Below, in pieces: positions 39,901-48,400 of a stretch of DNA of 64,000 nucleotides. The translations under genes and the position numbers were made by a program. This DNA is from Lachancea thermotolerans CBS 6340 (lineage: Eukaryota > Ascomycota > Saccharomycetes > Saccharomycetales > Saccharomycetaceae): contig NC_013081.1 of NCBI RefSeq assembly GCF_000142805.1, positions 434,001 to 498,000 of the forward strand. Direction: 5' to 3'. Under the pieces are notes generated by a model that worked only from the letters and a program-made list of their open reading frames with translations, ran no database searches and was not told the DNA's origin. Position 1 is the first letter of the stretch. Each line of letters begins with the position of its first letter.

Positions 39901-42900
39901 TTCAAGTTTCAAAGTTTCAAACTTTCCCTTCAAGCTCGTGAATGCTGTCTCGTTATCGCTTTCAATATTCAGACGCGAGTCTGCATGTCTGTACGTGTGA
40001 GAAATGACCAGGGGGGTCAAATGAAGTTCATATTTCACTGTGAACAACGCCTTCGAGAACTTTTTAGGATTTTGAACGAGATCAGGAAACAAAGAACCTT
40101 GTCTGATAGGGCCTGAGGTATACGTGCTGAATAAGCTCCACCACTTCAGGAAATGAGCCATACAGTGTGGCGCTAGGAACACCTTATTTGATCCCTCCGG
40201 ATTACTGCTAGCATGAACGCGAAAGAACAGGTGTATGAAGTCGCTCCTAAATCCTGCATATGAATCATGAGTCTTATCACCCTCAAGAAAAGCAGGATTG
40301 AAAAGGTTTATGTGGTAATGAGGTTTGAAGTTGCTGGAACGCTCCTCCATACCGGGGTTCTTTGGGTTCCCTGATTCAAATGCCAGACCCATGGTCCACG
40401 TAATGGTTCCATTAAGTTCCATTAAAGCTTTCTCGATTTTTTGGGGGGACGTGAAGTCTCTTATAGCGAGGAGAAAATGCTTAGAGGTGATTTTCAAAAA
40501 CTCGGTAGGGTCCGACGACTCGTGTATTGCAAGCCGGGCGCTACCACCCCAACAGAAAGACAAGCCAGCTCCGTCATCCGTAATCAGATAAGGATCATGG
40601 GACCCCTTGATATTTAGATGTATATGGCTATCACCTGCCCACTCAAAGACAAACTTTCCGTGTATCAAAAGCCTGAACTTGTCCCAAAATCCCAATTTCT
40701 CCGAAGGATCTATCGGTGGTTTCGTGAGATAATCAAACCATATCATAACCGACTGATAGCCCGGCTGCAGAGCCTTCCCCCAAGTAATAGTAGTTGGCCG
40801 GGTTGAATCAATTTGACACCTAAGATTCATATATGTCTTAACAGGGTTGAGAGTGCGAATTACGCTCGCGCCATATACCGAATCAATATTACTGTATTTT
40901 GCCAATGATGCCATCGGTACAAAAGGAACATGAACGAATCGTTCGGAGAATGGCTGAGGCATCCTCTCAGCAAAGGTAATGTCGCCAGATATCTCAACAC
41001 TTGGGAAAAATAGGATAGGAAGTGGATAGTCTCTAAGACGTATCTCCCATCTTTCAGTTTCGAGACTGATTCCAAGAGGCAGCAGTGTTGTAAATGCAGT
41101 ATCTTTCGGTATCTGCTTCCCATATTTGTAAAGAAATTCGGAACACTTATCCAATGAGAATGAGGGCTCACGCAACTTCATTTTCAGTCTTTCCAACTCC
41201 ACCTTAAGAACTGTGCTATTCATCCCGTCCAAGGATCGAAAGCGGAAAGTCCCCGCGTTACGGAGTTTGATAGTTTGGGATGGATTTCCAAAAAAGGTGA
41301 GCCTTGCTTTTCTAATTCGGTTAATCCACGAAGTTGAAAAGTTCTCGAATAGTTTCTGCATCCTAGAATCATATTTCAATTTCATCTCTTCCTGCGATAA
41401 GACCTTGTTAGGCTCGAAGCTATCTATTTCTTCATAAAACAATCGGAGCTTTTCCAGTCGCTCTTGTTGTTCAGAGACCCCGACTTTAAACACAAGCCCA
41501 AGTTCCTGTTCGAAGGGATCCTCTTCGACATTTAGTGACAACAGGTCTAAGCTCAAATCAATGGGAAAAACACGCTTAGGCTCTTCTGGAACGGGTTTCA
41601 GTCTTTTAAAACCAATCGGGCTCTCAAAGCAGGCTCTTATTTGCTTAAAGCATTTAACCAACGTCATTACGTTGTCCAAGATTTTGTAGAGCCTCAAATG
41701 ATACTCAAATTTCAAAGACATAAAACCAGCGTTCAACGATACAATCCGTTTAGCAACCAACCTCTCAATGTCCAGCGTAAAATCGTTGATTAAGGCCAAA
41801 GGAACAAAAATTTCTTCTTCTCTATAAACAGAAGGAGAGAACATCACAAGTCTGTCAAGATGAAGGGCTAAGGATTCACCAGAGAAATGTGCATTTTCAA
41901 AGTCGAAAAGGAGTTTCGTCGAATGTGGCAGGCCTATTTCAATCAAAAGAGAGGCAACTTCAACGTGCCACTCCTTGCACAAATCATTAAATGGAACTTT
42001 ATCTGAGGATGCTCTCAGTTTTTTTGGTCTCAAGTAATTTGTCGCAATATCTTTGAGGTAGTAGTACAGCCAAATTGCATTGACATCAACCTTGATATTC
42101 AAAGCTGGTGCGAAACAGTGATTTGTTAAAGAATTTGAACTTATAACAAAATCTTTGAGGTTAGCAATCTCATCAGAGCGAGCATAGACATCAGGGTGCC
42201 CCATCACTCGATATACGAAAGCGTGGACAATGTGCAATTTACACTCGTCAGGCATCGCATCCAGAAATGCTTCCTCCAGGCAGACACTAGCACCGCGAGT
42301 GTAGTCTGCCAAATTGAATTTATCGTCTCCAAGCACATCTAATTCCTTCTTTAAATGGTTTGCGACAAGCACAGACAAAGATGTATTTTTTAACCTCAGT
42401 CTTAAAGAATATTTGAGGCCTTTAGCATCTGTGGGATCCTTTTTCTGATTGAATGCACTGAGCGTGTATGTCCATTCATCTAAAAAGTTGCTTGCGCCAG
42501 CTAAAACTTCTGAGTGCTCTAACGAGATTTTTAAATCTCTCAAAGTACTCGTCAAGTTACTTTCCTCCGTGATTATCTTCTTACTGAAAAACTCCCATTT
42601 ACTGAAGACGACAACAGGAATATCATGGACCTTTATGTTCGTAGCCTCATCTGCGCGGAAGTAACTTAGACTAAAGCGATCGATTTTAAGGAAATTGTCA
42701 ACGTAATCCCGAGTATTTTTCATGCCTTTCACATTCAACCTCTCGTAGGCAACAATGGTGTTTGGTTTCATACTATTGTGACCAAATGCATGTAAATTGC
42801 TCACACGAACTACGAAGTGCTTTGACTGAGATAGCCTCAAAGTAAATGAGAAATTGGACATTATGATCTTGACAATAAAGTGCGGGCACTTGATTTGGCT

Positions 42901-44109
42901 AAACCAGTATCTCCAACGGCTGGTGCCACTTTTTGGTGAGCTAGATTTTGCAGTAGTGTAGATTACCCATAGTTTTCCCAACTGTTCTTTAGTTGCTGTG
43001 ATGGCAGTATCCACTATTGTCAAAGTCAAACCAATCTTCAGTTGGGGCGGTTTGCGCAGAAGTAGAAAAGAAGTCAGATCGGATGCCGATGTGCAGTTTA
43101 TGGAAGGGATTCTCAAAACCTCTTGCCCGTTCACCAATCCTGTCAAAGAATTAATCGAAAGCGTTATTTCGTGATTAAGTGGTAGTTTTCTTTCAGCCGG
43201 AAACAAATCTAACATGCTATGATGTGAAGGGTCAATAGCTTTCGTAGTGAATAAAATGCCCGACGACCGAAATTGAAGAGAGTCTTCTAACAGTAGAGCA
43301 AGATTCTCTAGCCTGATTTCGAGATCGCTGAGAGCTATGAGAACTTCGCTGAAGCGCTTCAAGTCAAGGCTACTGTGGGGTTCTTCGGTGTGCTGCGCTC
43401 TCTTTTCATAATTTGTTTGAGAACTTTTGTCAAGCCGAGCTTGTAACCCTCTGATCGTTAGTGCCTGCACATGATTTTTCAACTCGAAACAGAACCCTCT
43501 GGATGTATTCTGGCGCGTGAATGAATAAGAAGATGCGTAGTCTATGGTATGAGCCGAAAACTGGCCCAAACTGTCGGAGAGGCATATCGCTACCAGACTG
43601 ACGCTTACGCTAGGCGACTTTCCCGGAAGTGGTTTGCATTCAATCAATAGCGTTTCAATTTTGAAAGTCCTTTTGGAGGCAGGCACATGTAGCACAAGGT
43701 CCTTCAATATCAGTTTTCTTGGGCGGACGAATTTGAGAAGAGTCAACCACAAGGGCTTGATGAAAATCTGTGGCAGAGGCTTTTTAAGGTCAGCCGCATG
43801 CGGATTACTCTTGGTGAGGTGCTGGCTCCCTTTGAGAGTAATAGATAGCCCTTCAAGTTCAATCTCTAGCGCTCTTTTGAATTTCAATTTGATCCTCCGC
43901 ACCCAAAGGGTGTAGCGCTCTGATGTCACGTACAAGAAACGCACCCCGTTTATCCACGGAACGAGTGTTAAACGGCTAGGTAACGCGCTATTTTGACTTA
44001 TGTGGCATATGCAGAAGTGAATTATGACATTAGGAATGAGTAGCAGAAGAAGAGCGGCATATATAGCATATCTGGAAGCTAAAGGAAGCCACGTTAAGAA
44101 TTGATGCAT
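36916..44109 (-). CDS. HOB2/YPR117W-type bridge-like lipid transfer protein (BLTP2 family)
   Basis: The first ATG is at 44109, giving about 2,397 residues (S. cerevisiae YPR117W 2,489, FMP27 about 2,628). A hydrophobic N-terminal anchor (about 12-35: YAIYAALLLLLIPNVIIHF) is followed by a very long protein of alternating beta-strand segments. This is the family design of a hydrophobic groove built from repeated units (RBG). A charged coiled-coil region is at roughly 1,550-1,620 and a disordered Ser-rich tail at the C-terminus. Fmp27 and Ypr117w (Hob1, Hob2) localise to ER-plasma membrane contacts and are thought to carry bulk lipid. The gene lies in the YGR100/YPR117 ancestral position, between MDR1 and TEL2. 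As a pre-duplication copy it may correspond to both paralogs. Confidence 0.88.
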   Translation of the reverse strand: MHQFLTWLPLASRYAIYAALLLLLIPNVIIHFCICHISQNSALPSRLTLVPWINGVRFLYVTSERYTLWVRRIKLKFKRALEIELEGLSITLKGSQHLTKSNPHAADLKKPLPQIFIKPLWLTLLKFVRPRKLILKDLVLHVPASKRTFKIETLLIECKPLPGKSPSVSVSLVAICLSDSLGQFSAHTIDYASSYSFTRQNTSRGFCFELKNHVQALTIRGLQARLDKSSQTNYEKRAQHTEEPHSSLDLKRFSEVLIALSDLEIRLENLALLLEDSLQFRSSGILFTTKAIDPSHHSMLDLFPAERKLPLNHEITLSINSLTGLVNGQEVLRIPSINCTSASDLTSFLLLRKPPQLKIGLTLTIVDTAITATKEQLGKLWVIYTTAKSSSPKSGTSRWRYWFSQIKCPHFIVKIIMSNFSFTLRLSQSKHFVVRVSNLHAFGHNSMKPNTIVAYERLNVKGMKNTRDYVDNFLKIDRFSLSYFRADEATNIKVHDIPVVVFSKWEFFSKKIITEESNLTSTLRDLKISLEHSEVLAGASNFLDEWTYTLSAFNQKKDPTDAKGLKYSLRLRLKNTSLSVLVANHLKKELDVLGDDKFNLADYTRGASVCLEEAFLDAMPDECKLHIVHAFVYRVMGHPDVYARSDEIANLKDFVISSNSLTNHCFAPALNIKVDVNAIWLYYYLKDIATNYLRPKKLRASSDKVPFNDLCKEWHVEVASLLIEIGLPHSTKLLFDFENAHFSGESLALHLDRLVMFSPSVYREEEIFVPLALINDFTLDIERLVAKRIVSLNAGFMSLKFEYHLRLYKILDNVMTLVKCFKQIRACFESPIGFKRLKPVPEEPKRVFPIDLSLDLLSLNVEEDPFEQELGLVFKVGVSEQQERLEKLRLFYEEIDSFEPNKVLSQEEMKLKYDSRMQKLFENFSTSWINRIRKARLTFFGNPSQTIKLRNAGTFRFRSLDGMNSTVLKVELERLKMKLREPSFSLDKCSEFLYKYGKQIPKDTAFTTLLPLGISLETERWEIRLRDYPLPILFFPSVEISGDITFAERMPQPFSERFVHVPFVPMASLAKYSNIDSVYGASVIRTLNPVKTYMNLRCQIDSTRPTTITWGKALQPGYQSVMIWFDYLTKPPIDPSEKLGFWDKFRLLIHGKFVFEWAGDSHIHLNIKGSHDPYLITDDGAGLSFCWGGSARLAIHESSDPTEFLKITSKHFLLAIRDFTSPQKIEKALMELNGTITWTMGLAFESGNPKNPGMEERSSNFKPHYHINLFNPAFLEGDKTHDSYAGFRSDFIHLFFRVHASSNPEGSNKVFLAPHCMAHFLKWWSLFSTYTSGPIRQGSLFPDLVQNPKKFSKALFTVKYELHLTPLVISHTYRHADSRLNIESDNETAFTSLKGKFETLKLELHQKRVKMMHSDKKLNVSRTVWKFKMNAGEIDCVSADIRFVYTMLGHPSGPRKGGATANIENDVLKSSWFDFEDYNDLNQITFADPIPLNFCEAPLLYSPRISYLRELNEGVPLDYPFGDESVHECTLGHNHPEVTQRELAKKRAREIETQLDQIEQSIEALSSVAMKGSNGSVQKLELLGRQLHEFRHRLHIIHKVLEDLKLSKMPSSSLLSDDIESELSERHSDKTQDELENALAATATIASFRSMRKVTSAFVKSSFDNRFIIHNMLLKVNNKTRDLLLNYAFNVFSRKKSSFFQTYKAVALLDELLKNRLWNTSSRAKDSAGFFTLEDNLSNADLLERCDEIIREVFEDGFKTFDNYQIKFVSPQIQVTSEAVPRKCILVTARDIETSIVDVNQLLETNQNVPLDVNSLVETRYCAKLNEAHFLIFDKCEIAIDDGLGFQTNGYGMDTNSSFWPPWLPMEMCYNCESLTDSVFLSRSEMILLFTQPNSLFFQDKTKNFGRSEAKFRIGFPELFLTSTSDQYSSIYAIAVELLHFASSFDNKADKLSRVLLAEEVRNNLDRLDTSIIVNLQKTVKNLYRTRGYLKVHDPKGYEKVAQSIAAEIEATVLELNLLMSAIKKNHDRLKVSNVKGSSQDRLNWQIGADEVTWQLYDEFKNSFVSFELGPACFIRSQAPDGANNNKVSISSLECFNLQKNAVYKQLLGPHDNDTDTEKPMIQILWAMGPAIGGIADLEQLVVLLEPFKFKMDHLTSDILLKYLFPGTNEASTAAQSDIAFDVASIGLSKKNTESSETWKLKSVPSLLPPNPLKKSDTEARNSVSLSRRGTGRDMNEMVTRSSRYFNVRSVVIRKVTMSISYKGSRSLITNVDGLTVKVPTLRYTNKLWSRDEFIATLKKDIIKVVLQHTGYIIGNKFTLHKKENEAKFSKALIKTSVGEADSLRSASSSQHKTPQLRHISSSLKPESSSDGRSGHLSQDQRSGADDVTAFYPASHQ

Positions 44110-46126
44110 AACATGTATGGAGAAACCTACCCAGTATGCTACTTGATTCAATTCCTTGGAAATGCAAGCTCTTTGAGGACGGCCGGTGCTGCGAACGGGA
44201 TATTCTAGTTCAAATCCTGTATGGCATTAATTACAAAATTTAAAGAGCCGAGCGTTAAACCCTCTTTTTCCGACGCAAATAGCGCTTTTTCGCTAATCCA
44301 AGCACGTGAATAGGACCCTTCGCGCGGAGCGACGGCTAATGATATTCTTGGCGCAACGCCGTTCAACTTAGTCCCATTCCACAAACCTCAGAACATATAA
44401 TGGGAAGACTCATGGGCCGGCCTCTATTAATTTTTCTATTGTTGAACAACTGCTCATGTGGAGCATAAAAGTACATTGAAAACGAAAAACAACTTGGACT
44501 TAGGGAAGACAACTTCTCGGTGGACTAACTACCTGGGTTTCCATGAAACCAGCTTGCTTCGATGGTGGGGCGCTTTCAAAACATACATGGGGCCAAAGCG
44601 GTTGTTTTCGCACGAGGGGTGCAGAGAATGTGGTCACATTGTGAACGTCGAAAGTAGCAAGATTTAGTTTCTTTCATTCCATTGAAGTGAGAGTCTGTTT
44701 CTTCTACGATGTGTGGATATGCTCAGTAAACTTTCAAGCTTTCTTCCTTGAGATGCCACGATGAGCTCGCGTCAGAAGTACTGCCTAGTAGCCTTAAAGT
44801 ACTCATGAGCGGGTACTCTCCGAACTATAACTACGGCCGTAGAAATACAGAGATTTCTGAGAACTCAAGTGCGCTACAACCAAACTTTGTGGCCAAAATA
44901 CGAGTGATGCATCCTTTAATGGTAAACTTTTCTGCGACCGGGTATGCCGTTTAGCTAGCGCAGAGTTCTCTTCACTTCGCAAACAGGTCCTTGGATAATA
45001 TAAAGCGCTTCATGCGACGATGCAGCGCAGCAAAAGCCTTTAACAGGAGGGAACAAAACCCCTTCCCTGATCAGCTAAGACGCGCCGTTTGTTTTGAATG
45101 TATTTGACATAACTAAAACTTATGTGGTTTGATCACTTTATTGGGCTTTTAGAATGCGGAGTGACGCGCAGGAAAGTGTTCTAAAGTCATATTCTGCAAG
45201 TTGAAGATTCTCTGAAGGTAAAAAAATCGTTTTACGAAAAACCGTCGGTTCAGGGCCTATGTGCTTGTCCAAATGCCAACACACAGGTAGTTGCTTAACA
45301 ATAAAGATGGCGCAGACTCATACCAAACCAACTGAATGCGGAACTCTTATTTTTTTCTCGATGTCTTCTTTGTTGAAGTTACATTGTCAGGTTCTAGGGT
45401 TTGAGATCAACCCAGAGCGGCTGTTGGGGAAAGTTCCCGTATTATCAATTTCAAGGGAGGAATCCCAAAGCTACAAAGCTAACGCTTACTATCAGATAAG
45501 CTTAGCGTCTTTCGTCACCCTTTGTCCATTCCGAAGTTTCACCCTCTTGTTGCTCTTGGATGTTTGCCTTTTCAACCACCCTGGTTTTTAAGTGATGCCG
45601 GAGCGTCCTGCGCATACACCCGCTTAAGCTCGAAGACCTAATGTTTCCCTTGAAATCTTATCATTTCTTCTCCCGGCTAACATAATCGTGACGTAAGCTC
45701 TTGACGCATCACTCAAATGGACAGCGGTAGCTGATGGCTCCTCATTATATCCAATATATGAATGAACCTTGAGGGCTCAAAAACAAAAGTTTATCTTTTT
45801 ATCAAGCTCTGGTGACTACATGCTATTCATGAGAAACGTCAATCGCTGTTGTAAATCCCTTTCTATTCGTGCCAAGATGCTGCTACTTCTCACATAGCAC
45901 TCCTCAAGGATTCCACGACTCTTAATTTTTTAATAGTTCAGCAACCAACTCAACGAAATATACATAATCCCCAGCGTAGAAACGGAGTAGAACGTAGTGC
46001 AGACAACCGGGGAAAGTCTTTTCAGGAGCTTGACTGTTGCAGCTTCTCCATCTTGATGTTTTGATAATCACGGCAAATGCCATTGACTTTCTTTGAAAAA
46101 CAATCAATCTCCCTGTGGTAAGTGCT
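44110..46126. other. 2-kb interval without a supported gene
   Basis: This is by far the longest gene-free stretch of the window. It must contain the HOB2 promoter (right of 44110; a CACGTG lies at 44303-44308) and the TEL2 3' end. Two small frames deserve mention: a plus-strand ATG frame at 45259-45591 (110 codons, with an inner ATG at 45307) and a minus-strand one from an ATG at 46083 to 45922 (53 codons). Neither has a known motif. I saw no tRNA, no centromere motif set and no LTR. Confidence 0.55.
45259..45591 (+). CDS. Doubtful small ORF, hydrophobic C-terminus
   Basis: This 110-codon frame starts at an ATG at 45259 and has an inner ATG at 45307 that would give 94 residues. The C-terminal half is hydrophobic with a possible membrane segment (FTLLLLLDVCLF). 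I recognise no family. It stands alone in the 2-kb interval, so it is not a shadow of another gene. Chance is still a fair explanation for this length. Confidence 0.22.
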   Translation: MCLSKCQHTGSCLTIKMAQTHTKPTECGTLIFFSMSSLLKLHCQVLGFEINPERLLGKVPVLSISREESQSYKANAYYQISLASFVTLCPFRSFTLLLLLDVCLFNHPGF

Positions 46127-48205
46127 CTATTCCAACTCTTGCAGAGCAAGCTTTGAAAGATTAGAGACTCTAGTCGCATCAACCTCGATGCCTTGTTCCA
46201 ACGCATTCTCTAGAATGGTGCACATTTGCTGATACATGGCCCTAAACTCGTAATGAGGGAAGGATGCAGAAAGGATAATTTGCATGGTCGATAAGTAGTG
46301 TTTTTTGAACATATGATCATAGGTACCCATGTCTATTCCATTCAGCCAGCCATGTGCAAGTGGATAAAAGAATTTGGGAGCAAACTTTCTAAATCTGTTT
46401 TCGGGTGCAACTGTCTCTGATGCATTCATTTTCAATTTACGCGATTTCCACACAACTTGTTCACCTCGGAGGGGGGAAGCGTCGATGCGCGAAGACTGAG
46501 CCAAAGCTGGCTTGCTTTCCTTGTCGCCCTCGTCCCACGGTAAACGCTTCGTCGGAAAGTCTGTTTGCGGTTTTAAGATCATGTTGTCGTCAATTCCCCG
46601 AAGTTCTCGTGCCGCAAGCCCCAATGCAGAGAGCAAGCTCATTCGCTGCTGAAGTGATAGCTCATTTCCGAATAAAATTCGCACTAAATCCACCACCTTC
46701 TCAGGAGCGACAAACAACAGACTAACTAACGCGTTTATTTTCCATTCTTCAAAAGCAGGCTCTTCTAGAGTATTACTCAACGAGCCAATGATGGACAGTA
46801 AGATTGAGCTGTAGGATTGTATCTCGAGCTGGAAGTCTATCTTCTGACGAACAAGCTTTACAGTAGCTTTAAGAAGAAAGACTTGACTTCTGTGACTCTT
46901 ATTGTCGAGTTCAAACTCACGAACCAAATCTTTCAAGAAAACAATCTGCGGACCCTCCTCATTGGTCTCCTCATCAGAAAGTTTCAGCGAGGCGAGCTCA
47001 TTGTTTATTTTATTCGATGGTGAGCTAAAGCTTTTTCTCTCTAGGTTTCCTTCGACGTCAATGCCACTAGACGCCCAAAAAACCCGATAATCGATGTTCT
47101 CTGTCTTTGGTTTTAATATGACTGGTATTTCGATTGTGAAGCTGCTTTCATACTTAAGCTCGCTTCCAGCGATTTTCTTAGCTATGAACATTGTTCTTTC
47201 TCTTGCTTCAGAATTTTGTGAGCTCAAGCGTGATGTAACCGCATCTAAAAAGATTGGATCATGGCCTTTTTGCTCCCTTTCGGCACTTGTAAGCTTTTCA
47301 AGGAGGATAGAAAGTAGATAACAGACAGTTTCGTCCTCTGGGTGATCAGGCCTTGGAAAAAAACTCATCAAATACCGATATAAATTAAGCAGTTCAGTAT
47401 CGGTCAAGAGATGAACCACTATGGCTTGAAGAAAATTACTTCTGAGTCTCATCAATGTTTCAAAGCCGATCATGCTTGTTCCAGTATGGAGGAGGACATT
47501 GTAGATGGAATCGCTGGAAGAATAAGTGGTATTCGAGTTCAGAAACTGAACCATAGACTTGACCAGTCTTTTTTGGGTAAAAGCTGATGAATTTCGAAGT
47601 AGCTGGACATATTTCCTAAACATGTCTTCGTTTGAGAAAACGAGGCCACCAAAAAACACATTCGATGCGCAAGCTGGATGCAGACTCAGAAACGAAATAA
47701 AAAAGTCAGTGCAGGCCTTCTCTTCAACGACTTCATGGCGAGCGAGAATGTATACTAGCTGGTTTTTCATTATTTCGAGGTAATCTTCGATATCAATTTC
47801 ACCATTCAAAGCGTTCAACAATTTGCTACCAAAGAATGTCGCCTTTAACATCTGCTTTTCGGTGCTGCTCGTATATAAACGCATGTAGCTATTCAGGCAG
47901 GTAACGTTGCTACGAAGCGTATCGATCAGAAACCTCTTACAGATCTTAGCCTCGGTCGAGTTTTGAAGCAGTGAAATAAAATTCATTACGTGCGTAAGAA
48001 GTAGAAAGGAGTTGCTTAAATTGGAGACCAAAAGCTTCCTAACTTGATCGGATAGTGAAGGATACACTAAAACAACATATTTCACTATTACTGCGGCTGC
48101 CTCGATATTAGAGCGGGTCTCTTCTTTTAAAGTGATTAAACATTGGGATATAACCTCTAAGGAGGGCTGGGATTTCAAAGTCTCAATAGCCTGATTCACA
48201 CTCAT
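46127..48205 (-). CDS. TEL2: TEL2, TTT complex HEAT-repeat protein
   Basis: The first ATG (48205) gives 692 residues (688 in S. cerevisiae). The protein is an all-helical solenoid. The C-terminal domain (YDHMFKKHYLSTMQIILSASFPHYEFRAM region, about 610-660) is the best conserved part of the family. A disordered acidic loop at about 420-440 carries Ser-rich CK2-like sites, the place where Tel2 binds R2TP through phospho-serines. Tel2-Tti1-Tti2 matures the PI3K-like kinases (Mec1, Tel1, Tor). It is divergent to ESP1 with 195 bases between, as YGR099W-YGR098C. Confidence 0.93.
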   Translation of the reverse strand: MSVNQAIETLKSQPSLEVISQCLITLKEETRSNIEAAAVIVKYVVLVYPSLSDQVRKLLVSNLSNSFLLLTHVMNFISLLQNSTEAKICKRFLIDTLRSNVTCLNSYMRLYTSSTEKQMLKATFFGSKLLNALNGEIDIEDYLEIMKNQLVYILARHEVVEEKACTDFFISFLSLHPACASNVFFGGLVFSNEDMFRKYVQLLRNSSAFTQKRLVKSMVQFLNSNTTYSSSDSIYNVLLHTGTSMIGFETLMRLRSNFLQAIVVHLLTDTELLNLYRYLMSFFPRPDHPEDETVCYLLSILLEKLTSAEREQKGHDPIFLDAVTSRLSSQNSEARERTMFIAKKIAGSELKYESSFTIEIPVILKPKTENIDYRVFWASSGIDVEGNLERKSFSSPSNKINNELASLKLSDEETNEEGPQIVFLKDLVREFELDNKSHRSQVFLLKATVKLVRQKIDFQLEIQSYSSILLSIIGSLSNTLEEPAFEEWKINALVSLLFVAPEKVVDLVRILFGNELSLQQRMSLLSALGLAARELRGIDDNMILKPQTDFPTKRLPWDEGDKESKPALAQSSRIDASPLRGEQVVWKSRKLKMNASETVAPENRFRKFAPKFFYPLAHGWLNGIDMGTYDHMFKKHYLSTMQIILSASFPHYEFRAMYQQMCTILENALEQGIEVDATRVSNLSKLALQELE

Positions 48206-48400
48206 TGTATAGCCATCAGAGAACACGTAAACCAAAACCTATCAACTCAATATCACTAGCTGTCATGCTAGTCTCAAATGAGATGCATATTGTGATTACG
48301 ATTTTTACTTTCAACTTTCACGACTATCATTTAACACAAATAGTCCTGCATATAAACAAACCAAACGCGAAGGAGGCAACAATTCGCTCTCGAGATACTG

